A DNA stretch of 64,000 bases from contig QQUF01000033.1 in the NCBI GenBank assembly GCA_008501735.1, forward strand, positions 1 through 64,000, written 5' to 3'. The notes under the pieces were generated by a model. It was not told where the DNA came from and did no database searches. It saw only the letters and a program-made list of their open reading frames with translations. Position 1 is the stretch's first letter, and each line of letters starts with the position of its first letter. The translations under genes were made by a program, and so were the position numbers. This document shows positions 1 to 8,449 of this stretch, in pieces. Source of the stretch: Calditrichota bacterium. Its GTDB lineage: Bacteria; CLD3.

Positions 1-494
1 GATTCCTCAAAAGCGACGTTGAGCAATTTGTCACCTTTGTTTCGTTTTAGAAACTGAATATTTTGCAAAACACTTTCTTGAGTCTTTGAACCAAAACCGT
101 CCAAATCAACTAAACGATTTTCAAGACAAGCGTACTCAAGCTCACCGAGTGTAGAAATTTGTAACTTATCCAAAATTACTTTTACCTTTTTAACTCCAAG
201 ACCTTTTATCTGAAATATTTCAAAAATGCCTTGTGGAATTTCTTTTGCTAAAGTTTCATAAGTTTCAGAAGAGCCATTTTCAACAAACTCTGTAATGTCT
301 AATAAAAGTCCCTTTCCAATTCCTTTAACTTTTCCAAGTTGTTTCTTTTCAAGGAGTTCTTTTGCATCTTCTTTCAGAAACCTAATTACTCTTGAGCCAT
401 TTTGATAAGCTCTGATTTTAAAAGGGTTTGCCTCTGTAATTTCTAATAATTTAGAAATTTTATCTAAATGTTTTGAAATTCTGTAATTGTCCAT
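1..494 (-). CDS. DNA polymerase X family protein (PolX), N-terminal part, cut by the window edge
   Basis: I translated the minus strand from the ATG at 494 and it stays open to the window edge (about 164 codons). The product begins MDNYRISKHLDKISKLLEI and continues with an ANPFKIRAYQNGSRVI stretch and two helix-hairpin-helix-like motifs (KVKGIGKGLLLDI and QIKGLGVKKVKVIL). This is the usual N-terminal 8-kDa/HhH region of bacterial family X polymerases, which normally continue into a polymerase fold and a PHP 3'-5' exonuclease domain. Those parts lie beyond position 1 and cannot be checked. The family acts in gap filling during base excision repair. The gene is transcribed away from everything else shown here. 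Confidence 0.8.
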   Translation of the reverse strand, partial: MDNYRISKHLDKISKLLEITEANPFKIRAYQNGSRVIRFLKEDAKELLEKKQLGKVKGIGKGLLLDITEFVENGSSETYETLAKEIPQGIFEIFQIKGLGVKKVKVILDKLQISTLGELEYACLENRLVDLDGFGSKTQESVLQNIQFLKRNKGDKLLNVAFEE

Positions 495-1008
495 AAATGA
501 AAAAGTTCCCTAATTAGTAACAAAGTGAAATCGAAATCTCGTCAAAATTTTACGGTATTGCAAAAAGTGTTTTTTAAATACTTTGCGAAATTTAATCAAA
601 TTTGCATTTCTTTCAACAAATTACGTAAACTTTCAATTGGCACACATTTTGATACAATAATTGGCAGAGCAAAACTACTCACTTTAAAAAATCCTCATTT
701 TTGGGTTTTCCAGTTCGTGGGGAACATTTTAACGAAAACCCAAACCTTCCTTAATTATTTAGCCTTTCGAAGAAGATGCATAGCTTTTAAGGTGTTACTA
801 AGGGGTTAGTAACACCTTTCTTTTTGTACAAAACTTTAAGCCTAAATTATTTTTCTTGTTTATAATTTTTCTAAACTACATAAAATTGATTTTCATCACA
901 TTTTTTTGTTGTTTGGTCGAAAACAATTTGGTTCTTAAAGGGACATTTATTAAAATTCACAAGCATTTATTTATAACTTATCCTATCAAACTCAAGGAGA
1001 ACTTCACA
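495..1008. other. 514-bp intergenic region with a structured segment and a terminator
   Basis: No convincing gene is present. The only long frame here (525-809, plus strand) has no recognisable composition and runs into the terminator at 789-825. The region does hold a strong stem: an 11-bp perfect pair (700-710 with 734-744), inside which GTTC (713-716) pairs with GAAC (722-725). It lies 45 bp upstream of a perfect intrinsic terminator. A TTGGCAC-N5-TTGA element at about 638-652 resembles a sigma-54 type -24/-12 box with one mismatch at the -12 C. Together these could make a short non-coding RNA of about 160 nt. After the terminator, 826-1008 is the leader of the next gene. Confidence 0.4.
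789..825 (+). terminator. Strong rho-independent terminator
   Basis: A 13-bp perfect stem (789-801 with 806-818) closes a GGGG tetraloop and is followed by TCTTTTT. It is oriented to stop plus-strand transcription, yet no gene precedes it on that strand, so it implies a short upstream transcript. Confidence 0.8.
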
Positions 1009-1674
1009 ATGTCCAAAAATTTCATCGAGTGGAAAAATACTTTTGAAAATGAAATTGACAACTTTGATGATTTATTAAGTTGCCTTAAAGCCCTTAAAAG
1101 TCGTTGTAGAGTAGAATTCGATTTAAAATTATTAAGGCAAGAATTTGACCAAGACATTGTCGAAACTTACCCCTATATGGCAAGACTCGAAGAAGATTTA
1201 GAAATGAGAGAATTTGAAGCAGAATTAGCTTCTCAGCCTCAAAAAAAAAATACTTTTAGAGCCTCAACTTTAAAAACATCAACTCCAGAGCCTACAAAAG
1301 CAGAAGCAATGATTCCACCACCAAGGCCACAACCTCGACAAGAAACAGTTATTCCTCCAAAGAGAGAAAGTGTTTTTGCACCAAAAAATGAAGTAATTTT
1401 TTCTTCTAAGCCTAAAGTAGAAGAGACACAAGAAGAGGAAGAAGCAACTCCAGAAATTAAAACAATGCTTCTAACAAACAATTATAAAGGCGAAATTATT
1501 AAGCGTAATGGTCTTTATTTTGGAAAAGTCTTAAGCCCAATGGGTGAAGAGATAATTACCGAAAAAGAATTTTTGGAAAAGTACCCAGAAGGATTTCGAA
1601 CATTAAATGCTACTTATACTGCTCTTGAGAAAATGAACATTGAAGCAAATAACTTTACTAAAAGAACAATCTAA
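1009..1674 (+). CDS. Hypothetical protein with Pro/Glu-rich linker
   Basis: The frame is open from 856, but the likely start is the ATG at 1009, which has AAGGAG ten bases upstream (994-999); the 51 extra N-terminal residues would be low-complexity. The 221-residue product has a helical N-terminal part (residues 1-80, starting MSKNFIEWKNTFENEIDNF). A long linker follows, rich in Pro, Lys and Glu (about 85-155, with PPPRPQPRQ and EETQEEEEATPE). A compact C-terminal domain of about 65 residues contains YKGEIIKRNGLYFGKVLSPMG. No signal peptide or membrane segment is seen. I do not recognise the family. It lies 19 bp before the HD-domain gene in the same direction and may be cotranscribed with it. 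Confidence 0.7.
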   Translation: MSKNFIEWKNTFENEIDNFDDLLSCLKALKSRCRVEFDLKLLRQEFDQDIVETYPYMARLEEDLEMREFEAELASQPQKKNTFRASTLKTSTPEPTKAEAMIPPPRPQPRQETVIPPKRESVFAPKNEVIFSSKPKVEETQEEEEATPEIKTMLLTNNYKGEIIKRNGLYFGKVLSPMGEEIITEKEFLEKYPEGFRTLNATYTALEKMNIEANNFTKRTI

Positions 1675-1693
1675 AATTAGGCTTTAAAAATAA

Positions 1694-2230
1694 ATGCGTA
1701 ACAAAGTAATTGAGATTTGGCCAGAAATAAATTGGATTAAAGACGAATCTCTTAGAGAGAAAGTAACTGACTGTTGGGTTTATGCAATTGAAAACAGTGT
1801 CCTTTCACCAGAGGATTTAGAAACAATTCCATTTTCACTTTTGATTAAAGATTGTAACGTTAGTTTTATGAACCATAAAAGAACTTGTGTTCATTTAGCT
1901 GTTGAGAATGCAAATATTATGCTCAAAAATTTTGGTGATTCTATAAAAGTTAATATGGACGTGATGATTGCAGGTGCAATTTTAATTGATGTAGGAAAAC
2001 TCCTTGAATATGAATTAAAAGAAGATGGAACTCTCACAACAAGTGCAGCAGGTAAAATTTTGAGACACCCTTTCAGTGGCGTTTCGGTTGCTGACAGATT
2101 TGGACTGCCTGTTGAAGTTCAGCACATCATTGCAACTCATTCAAAAGAAGGCGATTTGGGAAAAAGAACCGTTGAGTCAATTATTGTTCACCACGCAGAT
2201 TTTGTGAGTTTTGAACCATTTAAAGCATAA
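1694..2230 (+). CDS. HD-domain phosphohydrolase-like protein with altered HD motif
   Basis: The 178-residue soluble protein has the HD superfamily layout: a first metal His in HKRTCVH, the metal doublet region GAILIDVGKLLEY, then HPFSG, ATHS and HHAD. The HD superfamily comprises metal-dependent phosphohydrolases acting on nucleotides, RNA or cyclic dinucleotides. The canonical His-Asp doublet reads Ile-Asp here (codons ATT GAT), so one metal ligand is missing although the later histidines and aspartate are kept. The enzyme may therefore bind one metal only or be inactive. Its stop codon abuts the ATG of the lipoprotein gene, so the two are translationally close. The substrate is unknown. Confidence 0.75.
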   Translation: MRNKVIEIWPEINWIKDESLREKVTDCWVYAIENSVLSPEDLETIPFSLLIKDCNVSFMNHKRTCVHLAVENANIMLKNFGDSIKVNMDVMIAGAILIDVGKLLEYELKEDGTLTTSAAGKILRHPFSGVSVADRFGLPVEVQHIIATHSKEGDLGKRTVESIIVHHADFVSFEPFKA

Positions 2231-2683
2231 ATGAAAAATTTCCTTTTACAATTGATTTTTATCTCCTTTGCTTTGGTTTCTTGTAAAACAACAAACCAAA
2301 GTTCAAACTCGCAACCATTTAAAAATTATTCAAATTTTAGTTCGCCAATTCAAATACGATTTGGCGAGCAGCTTTTTTTTGAAGATAATCTTGAAGTTAC
2401 TTTCCAAAGTGTTTTAAATGATTCACGTTGCCCACAAAATGTTCAATGTGCTTGGCAGGGAAATGCTGAAATTATTTTAACAATCAAAAATGCCGATAAA
2501 AGTATTTCTGAATTTGTCAATTTAGTTATTGATGGAAAAAATGACAGAAATAGTTCAAACCATCAAGTCATTAATTCAAACAATTACAATTTTATTCTTC
2601 TTGAATTAAACCCTTACCCACAGACTAATCAAAATAATAATTTTATGAGTTACGAAGCCCTCATTTCAATCGAAAAATTATAG
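2231..2683 (+). CDS. Small lipoprotein with DSRCP-x5-CxWxGNA domain
   Basis: The N-terminus MKNFLLQLIFISFALVSC is a lipoprotein signal with the lipobox LVSC (Cys18), so the mature protein is probably lipid-anchored. The mature part has one beta-rich domain with NDSRCPQNVQCAWQGNAEI, a two-cysteine motif I have seen in many uncharacterised Bacteroidota secreted proteins; no function is established. The 150-residue length fits a single domain. The ATG follows the upstream TAA directly, and the homoaconitase start is 9 bp downstream, so 1694-4660 may form one transcript although the products look unrelated. Confidence 0.75.
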   Translation: MKNFLLQLIFISFALVSCKTTNQSSNSQPFKNYSNFSSPIQIRFGEQLFFEDNLEVTFQSVLNDSRCPQNVQCAWQGNAEIILTIKNADKSISEFVNLVIDGKNDRNSSNHQVINSNNYNFILLELNPYPQTNQNNNFMSYEALISIEKL

Positions 2684-2692
2684 GTCAAGAAA

Positions 2693-4660
2693 ATGCCTCA
2701 AACTTTAGTCGAAAAAATTGCACAAAAATATGCAGTTGACTTTCCTTCAAATAAATTAGTAAAAAGTGGTGATTACATTTCAATTAAACCTGCTCACGTG
2801 ATGACTCACGATAACACAGGTGCTGTAATCCCGAAGTTCAAATCAATTGGTGCAACCAAAATCTTTAATCCGAGACAAGTTGTTTTCACACTTGACCATA
2901 ATGTTCAAGACAAAAGTGAAAAGAACTTGGCGAAGTATTCCAGAATCGAAAATTTTGCTAAAGAAATGGGAGTTGATTTCTATCCAGCAGGTCGAGGAAT
3001 CGGACATCAAATTATGTGCGAAGAAGGTTATGCATTCCCGGGAACAATGGCAGTTGCTTCCGATTCTCATTCAAATATGTACGGAGGTTTGGGCTGTCTT
3101 GGAACTCCAATCGTAAGAACTGATGCTGCTTCAATTTGGGCAACAGGAAGAACTTGGTGGCAAGTTCCGCAAATTGCAAAAGTTGAGTTAATCGGAAAAT
3201 TACAAAAAGGCGTTACAGGTAAAGATGTAATCATTACGCTTTGTGGTTTCTTTAACAACGATGAAGTTTTGAATCACGCAATCGAATTTGTTGGTGAAGG
3301 AATTTCAGAACTTTCGATTGAAGAGAGACTCACAATTGCAAATATGACAACTGAATGGGGAGCTTTAGTCGGAATTTTCCCAATTGACGAAAAAACAATT
3401 TCTTGGTTAAAAAATCGTGCAAAAGTTATTTCACTTCGAGGACTCGAAGGAGTTCCTTCTGATTCTGACGGAAATGGGATTCAACCAAGAATGAATTTGA
3501 AACGGATTGAAGAATTAGAAAACAATCCAATTTTTGCTGATTCAGACTCAAATTACTCAAAGGAATTAATTTTTGATTTAAATACAGTTGAACCTCACGT
3601 CTCTGGTCCAAACACTGTAAAAGTTATGACCTCAGTTTCTGAGATGCAGAAAAGAGAAGTGAAAATTCAAAAAGCCTACTTGGTTTCTTGCGTAAACAGT
3701 CGTTTATCTGACATCGCAGAAGCTGCCAAAATTGTAAAAGGCAAAAAAGTCGCAGAAGGTGTTGAATTTTACGTTTCATCAGCTTCAAGTGAAGTTCAGG
3801 CAGAAGCAGAAAAAAGTGGCGATTGGCAAACTTTGATTGATTCTGGAGCAAAAACTTTGCCTCCTGGTTGTGGTCCTTGCATTGGACTTGGAACAGGACT
3901 TCTTGAAGATGGCGAAGTTGGAATTTCCGCAACAAATCGAAATTTTAAAGGAAGGATGGGTTCTCCGTCTGCTGAAGCTTACTTGGCTTCTCCTGCTGTT
4001 GTTGCTCATTCGGCGATTCAAGGAAAAATTTCATTTGATTTTCCTTTTTCAGACCAAAAACTGAAAGGCGAAATTAAATCTACTCCAAAAATTATTGCTG
4101 AAAAATCTGAAACAGAAATCCTTGATGGATTTATGGAAACTTTAGAAGGTGATTTAATTTTCTGCGACCAAAATAACCTCAACACAGACGGAATTTATCC
4201 TGGGAAATACACTTACAATGACGAGATGACTTCTGAACAACAAGCTCAAGTTGTAATGGAAAATTATGACACAAGTTTTAATTCAAAAGTCAAAGAAGGC
4301 GATTTCCTTGTGAGCGGATTCAATTTTGGAACAGGAAGTTCACGTGAACAAGCAGCAACAGCCTTGAAACACAGAGGAATTAAATTGGTATTAGCAGGTT
4401 CATTTTCTGAAACTTACAAAAGGAATGCTTTGAACAACGGCTTTCTAGTAATTGAAGCACCTGAATTAGTAAACGATTTAAGCACAAAATTTGGCAATAA
4501 AACTCTAACAGTTCAAACTAAGATTAAAGCTAAAATTGATTTTAAAAACTCTACCCTTTCCGCTAACGGTAAAAATTATTCAATTTCATCAGTTGGACCA
4601 GCAGCTCAAGAATTGGTTTTAGTTGGTGGATTAGAAAACTGGGTAAAGAAAAATATTTAA
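2693..4660 (+). CDS. Homoaconitase-like hydratase, fungal LYS4 type (single-chain)
   Basis: The 655-residue aconitase-superfamily enzyme has the large (cluster) domains and swivelling domain in one chain. Cluster ligands are Cys333 (SCVNSR) and Cys393/Cys396 (GCGPCIG). The swivel domain has [14 protein letters not shown] and the substrate-binding [11 protein letters not shown]. Stretches such as [54 protein letters not shown] and VLNHAIEF recall fungal homoaconitase (Lys4) rather than AcnA, AcnB or LeuC. Homoaconitase converts homocitrate to homoisocitrate in the alpha-aminoadipate route to lysine. No other gene of that route is in this window, so aconitase activity on citrate is an alternative. 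A terminator follows. Confidence 0.8.
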   Translation: MPQTLVEKIAQKYAVDFPSNKLVKSGDYISIKPAHVMTHDNTGAVIPKFKSIGATKIFNPRQVVFTLDHNVQDKSEKNLAKYSRIENFAKEMGVDFYPAGRGIGHQIMCEEGYAFPGTMAVASDSHSNMYGGLGCLGTPIVRTDAASIWATGRTWWQVPQIAKVELIGKLQKGVTGKDVIITLCGFFNNDEVLNHAIEFVGEGISELSIEERLTIANMTTEWGALVGIFPIDEKTISWLKNRAKVISLRGLEGVPSDSDGNGIQPRMNLKRIEELENNPIFADSDSNYSKELIFDLNTVEPHVSGPNTVKVMTSVSEMQKREVKIQKAYLVSCVNSRLSDIAEAAKIVKGKKVAEGVEFYVSSASSEVQAEAEKSGDWQTLIDSGAKTLPPGCGPCIGLGTGLLEDGEVGISATNRNFKGRMGSPSAEAYLASPAVVAHSAIQGKISFDFPFSDQKLKGEIKSTPKIIAEKSETEILDGFMETLEGDLIFCDQNNLNTDGIYPGKYTYNDEMTSEQQAQVVMENYDTSFNSKVKEGDFLVSGFNFGTGSSREQAATALKHRGIKLVLAGSFSETYKRNALNNGFLVIEAPELVNDLSTKFGNKTLTVQTKIKAKIDFKNSTLSANGKNYSISSVGPAAQELVLVGGLENWVKKNI

Positions 4661-4695
4661 AGAAAAAGTATAAAAATTAACTTCATAAATTTTTT

Positions 4696-4722
4696 AAAAG
4701 GCGTAACTTAACGCCTTTTTTA
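4696..4722 (+). terminator. Rho-independent terminator after the homoaconitase gene
   Basis: AAAAGGCGT pairs with ACGCCTTTTT around a short AACTTA loop and runs into T residues. It sits 35 bp after the stop at 4660 and before typA. Confidence 0.85.
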
Positions 4723-4778
4723 GTTCTAATGCGAAAACTATTTTTTCGCAAAATCAAAAATAATTTCAAGGTAAATAA

Positions 4779-6602
4779 ATGCGTAAAGATAATTTTAGAA
4801 ATATTGCAATAATTGCACACGTTGACCACGGAAAAACTACTCTCGTTAACGGAATGCTTGAGCAAAGTGGAGCTTTCAACGTTCGTGAAGAAGTTCAAGA
4901 CAGAGTTATGGATTCTGGAGATTTGGAGAAGGAACGTGGAATTACAATTACTGCCAAAAATACAGCAATCCAGTACGGCGACACGAAAATAAATATTGTT
5001 GACACTCCAGGTCACGCCGACTTTGGTGGAGAAGTTGAAAGAAGTTTAAACCTTGTTGATGGAGCTTTATTGCTTGTTGATTCAAGCGAAGGTCCTTTAC
5101 CACAAACTCGTTTTGTAGTTAGAAAAGCTTTAGAGAAAGATTTGCCTATAATTTTAGTCATAAACAAAATTGACAGAAGCGATGCGAGAATTGACGAAGT
5201 TATTGAAGAAGTTTACGACCTATTTATTGACCTTGATGCGACTGAAGAGCAAATTGAATTTCCAATTCTTTACACAAATGCTAAAGAAGGATTTGCCAAA
5301 TTAGACTTAGAAGATGAAAGCAATAATTTGCAACCTCTTTTCCAAGAAATTCTTTCTTACTTCCCAGGTCCAGAAGCAAACGACGACGAAGTGCCACAAT
5401 TCTTAGTTACTAATTTGGATTACGACTCTTTTGTCGGACAAATTGCAGTTGGAAGGCTTTCAAATGGAACTTTAGAAATGAACAAACAATACACACTTTG
5501 TACTGAAAATGAAAATATTAACAATATTAAATTTTCTGCCCTTTACACTTTTAAAGGATTGGAAAAAGTTAAAGTTCCGCAGGTTGTTGCAGGAGATATT
5601 ATTGCAGTTGCAGGAGTTAGCGAAATTTACATCGGCGACACAATCACTTCACAAGATAACCCAAAACCTTTACCAAGAATTAAAGTTGACGAGCCAACAG
5701 TTTCAATGATTTTTTACGTAAACGACAGTCCTTTTGCAGGAAAAGAAGGAAAGTTTTTAACCTCAAGACACATAAGAGCTCGTTTGGAAAAGGAATCTCT
5801 CAAAAATGTTTCCATTAAAATCAAAGATGTAGAAAACAGAGCTGATGCTTTTGAAGTTTGTGGACGTGGCGAACTCCAAATGGCTGTTTTGATTGAAACA
5901 ATGAGAAGAGAAGGTTATGAATTAATGGTTTCAAAACCACAAGTAATCACAAAAGAAGTTGATGGCAAAACTCACGAACCTGTTGAAAGAGTCTTTTTAG
6001 ATTTACCAGAAGAATTTGTTGGAGTAATTACCGAAAATCTCTCTACAAGAAAAGGTAGAATGGAGAAATTAATCAATCACGGTTCAGGAAGAGTGAATAT
6101 GGAATTTTTAATTCCTTCACGTGGTTTGATTGGATTCAGAAGCCAATTTTTGACAAACACCAAAGGTGCAGGAATTATGAATACTTTAATCGAAGGTTAC
6201 GAGCCTTGGTTTGGAGTAATTCCACAAAGGTCAACAGGTGCAATGGTGGCAGACAGAACTGGAAAAGTAATTACTTATGCTTGTTTGGCAATGCTTGACA
6301 GAGGTGAATTAATTGTTGAAGTTGGAACAGATGTTTACTGTGGAATGGTTATCGGTGAAAGAAATAAAGTTGGCGACTTGAATGTCAACATCACTAAAGA
6401 AAAGAAACTTACGAATATGAGAAGTTCAACCTCAGAAGCAACTGTAACTTTGAGACCTCCAAGAACTTTATCTTTAGACCAAACAATTGAATTCATTGCT
6501 GAAGATGAACTGCTCGAACTTACTCCATTAAACATCAGAATCCGAAAAATGGAATTAGACCCTAATAAAAGAGCATCTAAGAAGAAAAAAGATTTAATGT
6601 AA
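4779..6602 (+). CDS. typA: Translational GTPase TypA/BipA
   Basis: The 607-residue protein matches the usual TypA length. GTPase motifs are complete: G1 AHVDHGKTT (residues about 14-22), the switch region RGITITAKNT, G3 DTPGHADFGGE, and G4 NKIDR. They are followed by EF-G-like domain II and domains III and V, with ERVFLDLPEEFVG and the TypA-specific C-terminal part (ending PLNIRIRKMELDP). TypA binds the 70S ribosome in the EF-G site and supports ribosome assembly and stress adaptation. The gene stands alone between terminators. It converges with the glycosyltransferase gene, sharing a terminator at 6610-6640. Confidence 0.97.
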   Translation: MRKDNFRNIAIIAHVDHGKTTLVNGMLEQSGAFNVREEVQDRVMDSGDLEKERGITITAKNTAIQYGDTKINIVDTPGHADFGGEVERSLNLVDGALLLVDSSEGPLPQTRFVVRKALEKDLPIILVINKIDRSDARIDEVIEEVYDLFIDLDATEEQIEFPILYTNAKEGFAKLDLEDESNNLQPLFQEILSYFPGPEANDDEVPQFLVTNLDYDSFVGQIAVGRLSNGTLEMNKQYTLCTENENINNIKFSALYTFKGLEKVKVPQVVAGDIIAVAGVSEIYIGDTITSQDNPKPLPRIKVDEPTVSMIFYVNDSPFAGKEGKFLTSRHIRARLEKESLKNVSIKIKDVENRADAFEVCGRGELQMAVLIETMRREGYELMVSKPQVITKEVDGKTHEPVERVFLDLPEEFVGVITENLSTRKGRMEKLINHGSGRVNMEFLIPSRGLIGFRSQFLTNTKGAGIMNTLIEGYEPWFGVIPQRSTGAMVADRTGKVITYACLAMLDRGELIVEVGTDVYCGMVIGERNKVGDLNVNITKEKKLTNMRSSTSEATVTLRPPRTLSLDQTIEFIAEDELLELTPLNIRIRKMELDPNKRASKKKKDLM

Positions 6603-6609
6603 TTTCTAT

Positions 6610-6640
6610 GTCGAAGCAGTTAATTTATAACTGCTTCGAC
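6610..6640. terminator. Bidirectional terminator between convergent genes
   Basis: A 13-bp perfect stem (GTCGAAGCAGTTA at 6610-6622 with its complement at 6628-6640) starts eight bases after the typA stop and overlaps the stop codon of the minus-strand glycosyltransferase at 6620-6622. T-rich flanks lie on both sides, so it can serve both genes. Confidence 0.75.
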
Positions 6641-7765
6641 TAATTTTCCCCACGAATATTTTTTCTTTTCTTCTTTAATATTTTCAGAAAACTTCCCGAC
6701 TAATTCCTTTTCATAAAAATCTATAATTTTCTCTGCAAAGTCATTTGGATTGTTTGGTTCTGCTAAAAGTCCAATTTCATTTTCTTTTACAACCTCAGGA
6801 ATTCCGCCGATTCTAGAAGCAATTATTGGCTTTTCAAATCCAAAGGCAATTTGCACAATTCCACTTTGTGTTGCACTTGTGTAAGGCAAGACTACCACAT
6901 CGGAAGGAGAGAAATATTTGTAAACTTCCTCGTTTGAAACGTAAGAGTCCACTAATTTTATATGTTTTTCGATTTTAAGTTCTTTTACTAATTCGTGAAA
7001 TTCTGTTTTTGGATAATAAAATTCACCAACAATTAAAAGCATTACGTCTCCTTCAAAATGCTTAATCACTTTTGACATTGCTTTTAGAAGAACGTTTAAA
7101 CCTTTGTATTTTTTGATGAATCCGAAAAATAAAATCACTCTGCTCGTTTTGATTCCAAGATTTTCTTTTAACTCGGCTTTGCTTTCTTCCACTTTTTCTG
7201 AAAGATAAAAATCATAAATTGGGTGTCTTGATTTCAAAAGTTGAGATTCTTTAACTTTTGGATAAATTGTTTTCAAGTCTTCTACTACCGATTCTGATAA
7301 CACTAAAAACTTGTCAGCTTGTGAAAAAGCCAATTTTGTTAGCAATTTTACGAGGGGCCATTTTTCGTGTGGAATTGCATTGTGGACTAAAAAAATGATT
7401 TCTGTTTTTGTAAACTTTTTGACCAAAAAGCTCACACAAAAGTAAGAAGGAGCAAAAAATGGAATCCACCAATTTAAAATCAAAGAATCTGGTTTTTCAT
7501 TTTTAACAACTTTGTAAGTCTTGAACCAGCTAAAAGGTGAAAGTGGTGCAAAAACTCTACTCTCTTCTACTTTGAGAAAATTTTTAGAATTGTCAATTTG
7601 TGTTTCTCCCGGGAAAAGCCAATTTGGAAATTGTTTCACAAAAGAAACTATTTTTGCTTCGTGTCCAAACTCTTTTAACTTTTGATAAAAAATTGAAGCG
7701 AATTGAACCATTCCTCCTCGAAAAGGATAAGCAGGAGATAAAATGTAAATCTTTTTCTTTCTCAA
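6620..7765 (-). CDS. Glycosyltransferase, GT4-like (GT-B fold)
   Basis: The 381-residue protein has the GT-B two-domain plan. The N-terminal Rossmann half starts KIYILSPAYPFRGGMVQFA, and the C-terminal nucleotide-sugar half contains ILFFGFIKKYKGLNVLLKA, a VVLPYTSATQSGIVQIAFGF stretch with the acidic/Ser acceptor loop, and ASRIGGIPEVV. This pattern matches retaining GT4 enzymes that use activated sugars in glycan or glycolipid synthesis; donor and acceptor cannot be read from sequence. The start is TTG, embedded in TTGA that also carries the TGA of the upstream DUF445 gene (4-bp overlap), suggesting translational coupling. Confidence 0.85.
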   Translation of the reverse strand: MRKKKIYILSPAYPFRGGMVQFASIFYQKLKEFGHEAKIVSFVKQFPNWLFPGETQIDNSKNFLKVEESRVFAPLSPFSWFKTYKVVKNEKPDSLILNWWIPFFAPSYFCVSFLVKKFTKTEIIFLVHNAIPHEKWPLVKLLTKLAFSQADKFLVLSESVVEDLKTIYPKVKESQLLKSRHPIYDFYLSEKVEESKAELKENLGIKTSRVILFFGFIKKYKGLNVLLKAMSKVIKHFEGDVMLLIVGEFYYPKTEFHELVKELKIEKHIKLVDSYVSNEEVYKYFSPSDVVVLPYTSATQSGIVQIAFGFEKPIIASRIGGIPEVVKENEIGLLAEPNNPNDFAEKIIDFYEKELVGKFSENIKEEKKKYSWGKLVEAVIN

Positions 7766-8340
7766 ATTACGAACAGAACTCCTTGAACTAAGCCAATCAA
7801 TCCACCAAGGATTCCACCAAAATAAGTTACGTAACGAAGTTCCTTGTTCACAACTTGTAGAATCAAACTTTCCAAATCCTCTAAAGGAAATGATAAAACT
7901 TTTTCTCGAACGATTTCCTTAAGTTGAACTTGTTCTAAGATTTCAGGCAATTCGGTTTCAATCATTTCAATGATTTTGACAGCCAATTTTCCTTTCATTT
8001 CTTGCGGAATGAAACCTGCCAAAGGTCCAGCAACTTCTGCAATTCCTTTGTCTAATTTATTTTCTACACTTTTTAAAGTATGCTCAGTTTTTATAACTTT
8101 TGAAATTTCATCAGCAGTTACAAGGTGTTCACCAACAACGTTTCCGATTTTTTCAGCCAGTTTTTCTCGGTCTTTAGGAATAATTCCGGGTGTAAAAGGG
8201 ATTGTGAAATTGCCGATTTTCTTGGCTTCAAAAGGTCTAAAAATCATTTTCAGTGCGAGCCAATTTGTTACCAAACCAATAACTGCTCCGATAGAAACAG
8301 AAATTAATATTTTAAATTCAGGTGTCATTTTCTTCTTCAA
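7762..8340 (-). CDS. DUF445 family membrane protein
   Basis: The 192-residue protein begins with a membrane segment (ILISVSIGAVIGLVTNWLAL) followed by MIFRPFEAKKIG and FTPGIIPKDREKLAEKIG. This N-terminal signature is characteristic of DUF445 (YheB/YjiN-like) proteins. A central helical region follows, then a C-terminal membrane helix (YFGGILGGLIGLVQGVLFV). The two-anchor layout with a helical middle is the short form of the family; no biochemical role is established. It is the first gene of a two-gene unit with the glycosyltransferase and is divergent from the gene at 8450, with a 109-bp shared promoter region. Confidence 0.85.
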   Translation of the reverse strand: MKKKMTPEFKILISVSIGAVIGLVTNWLALKMIFRPFEAKKIGNFTIPFTPGIIPKDREKLAEKIGNVVGEHLVTADEISKVIKTEHTLKSVENKLDKGIAEVAGPLAGFIPQEMKGKLAVKIIEMIETELPEILEQVQLKEIVREKVLSFPLEDLESLILQVVNKELRYVTYFGGILGGLIGLVQGVLFVI

Positions 8341-8449
8341 TAATTAAGTTTGCTAAAGTTAAAAATAAAAAATGAATTCTACCTTGAAAAATTAGGATTT
8401 TAATTTTAATTTCATTGCTCAAAATTAAAACTAAAGGTTTTTTAAAAGA

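Noticed and set aside
525-809. 94-residue plus-strand frame in the first intergenic region
   Set aside because: It has no recognisable family or start signal, and its end lies in the terminator stem, so chance is likelier.
3624-4064. Several antisense or shifted frames within the homoaconitase gene
   Set aside because: They are shadows of strongly biased codon use in the real gene.
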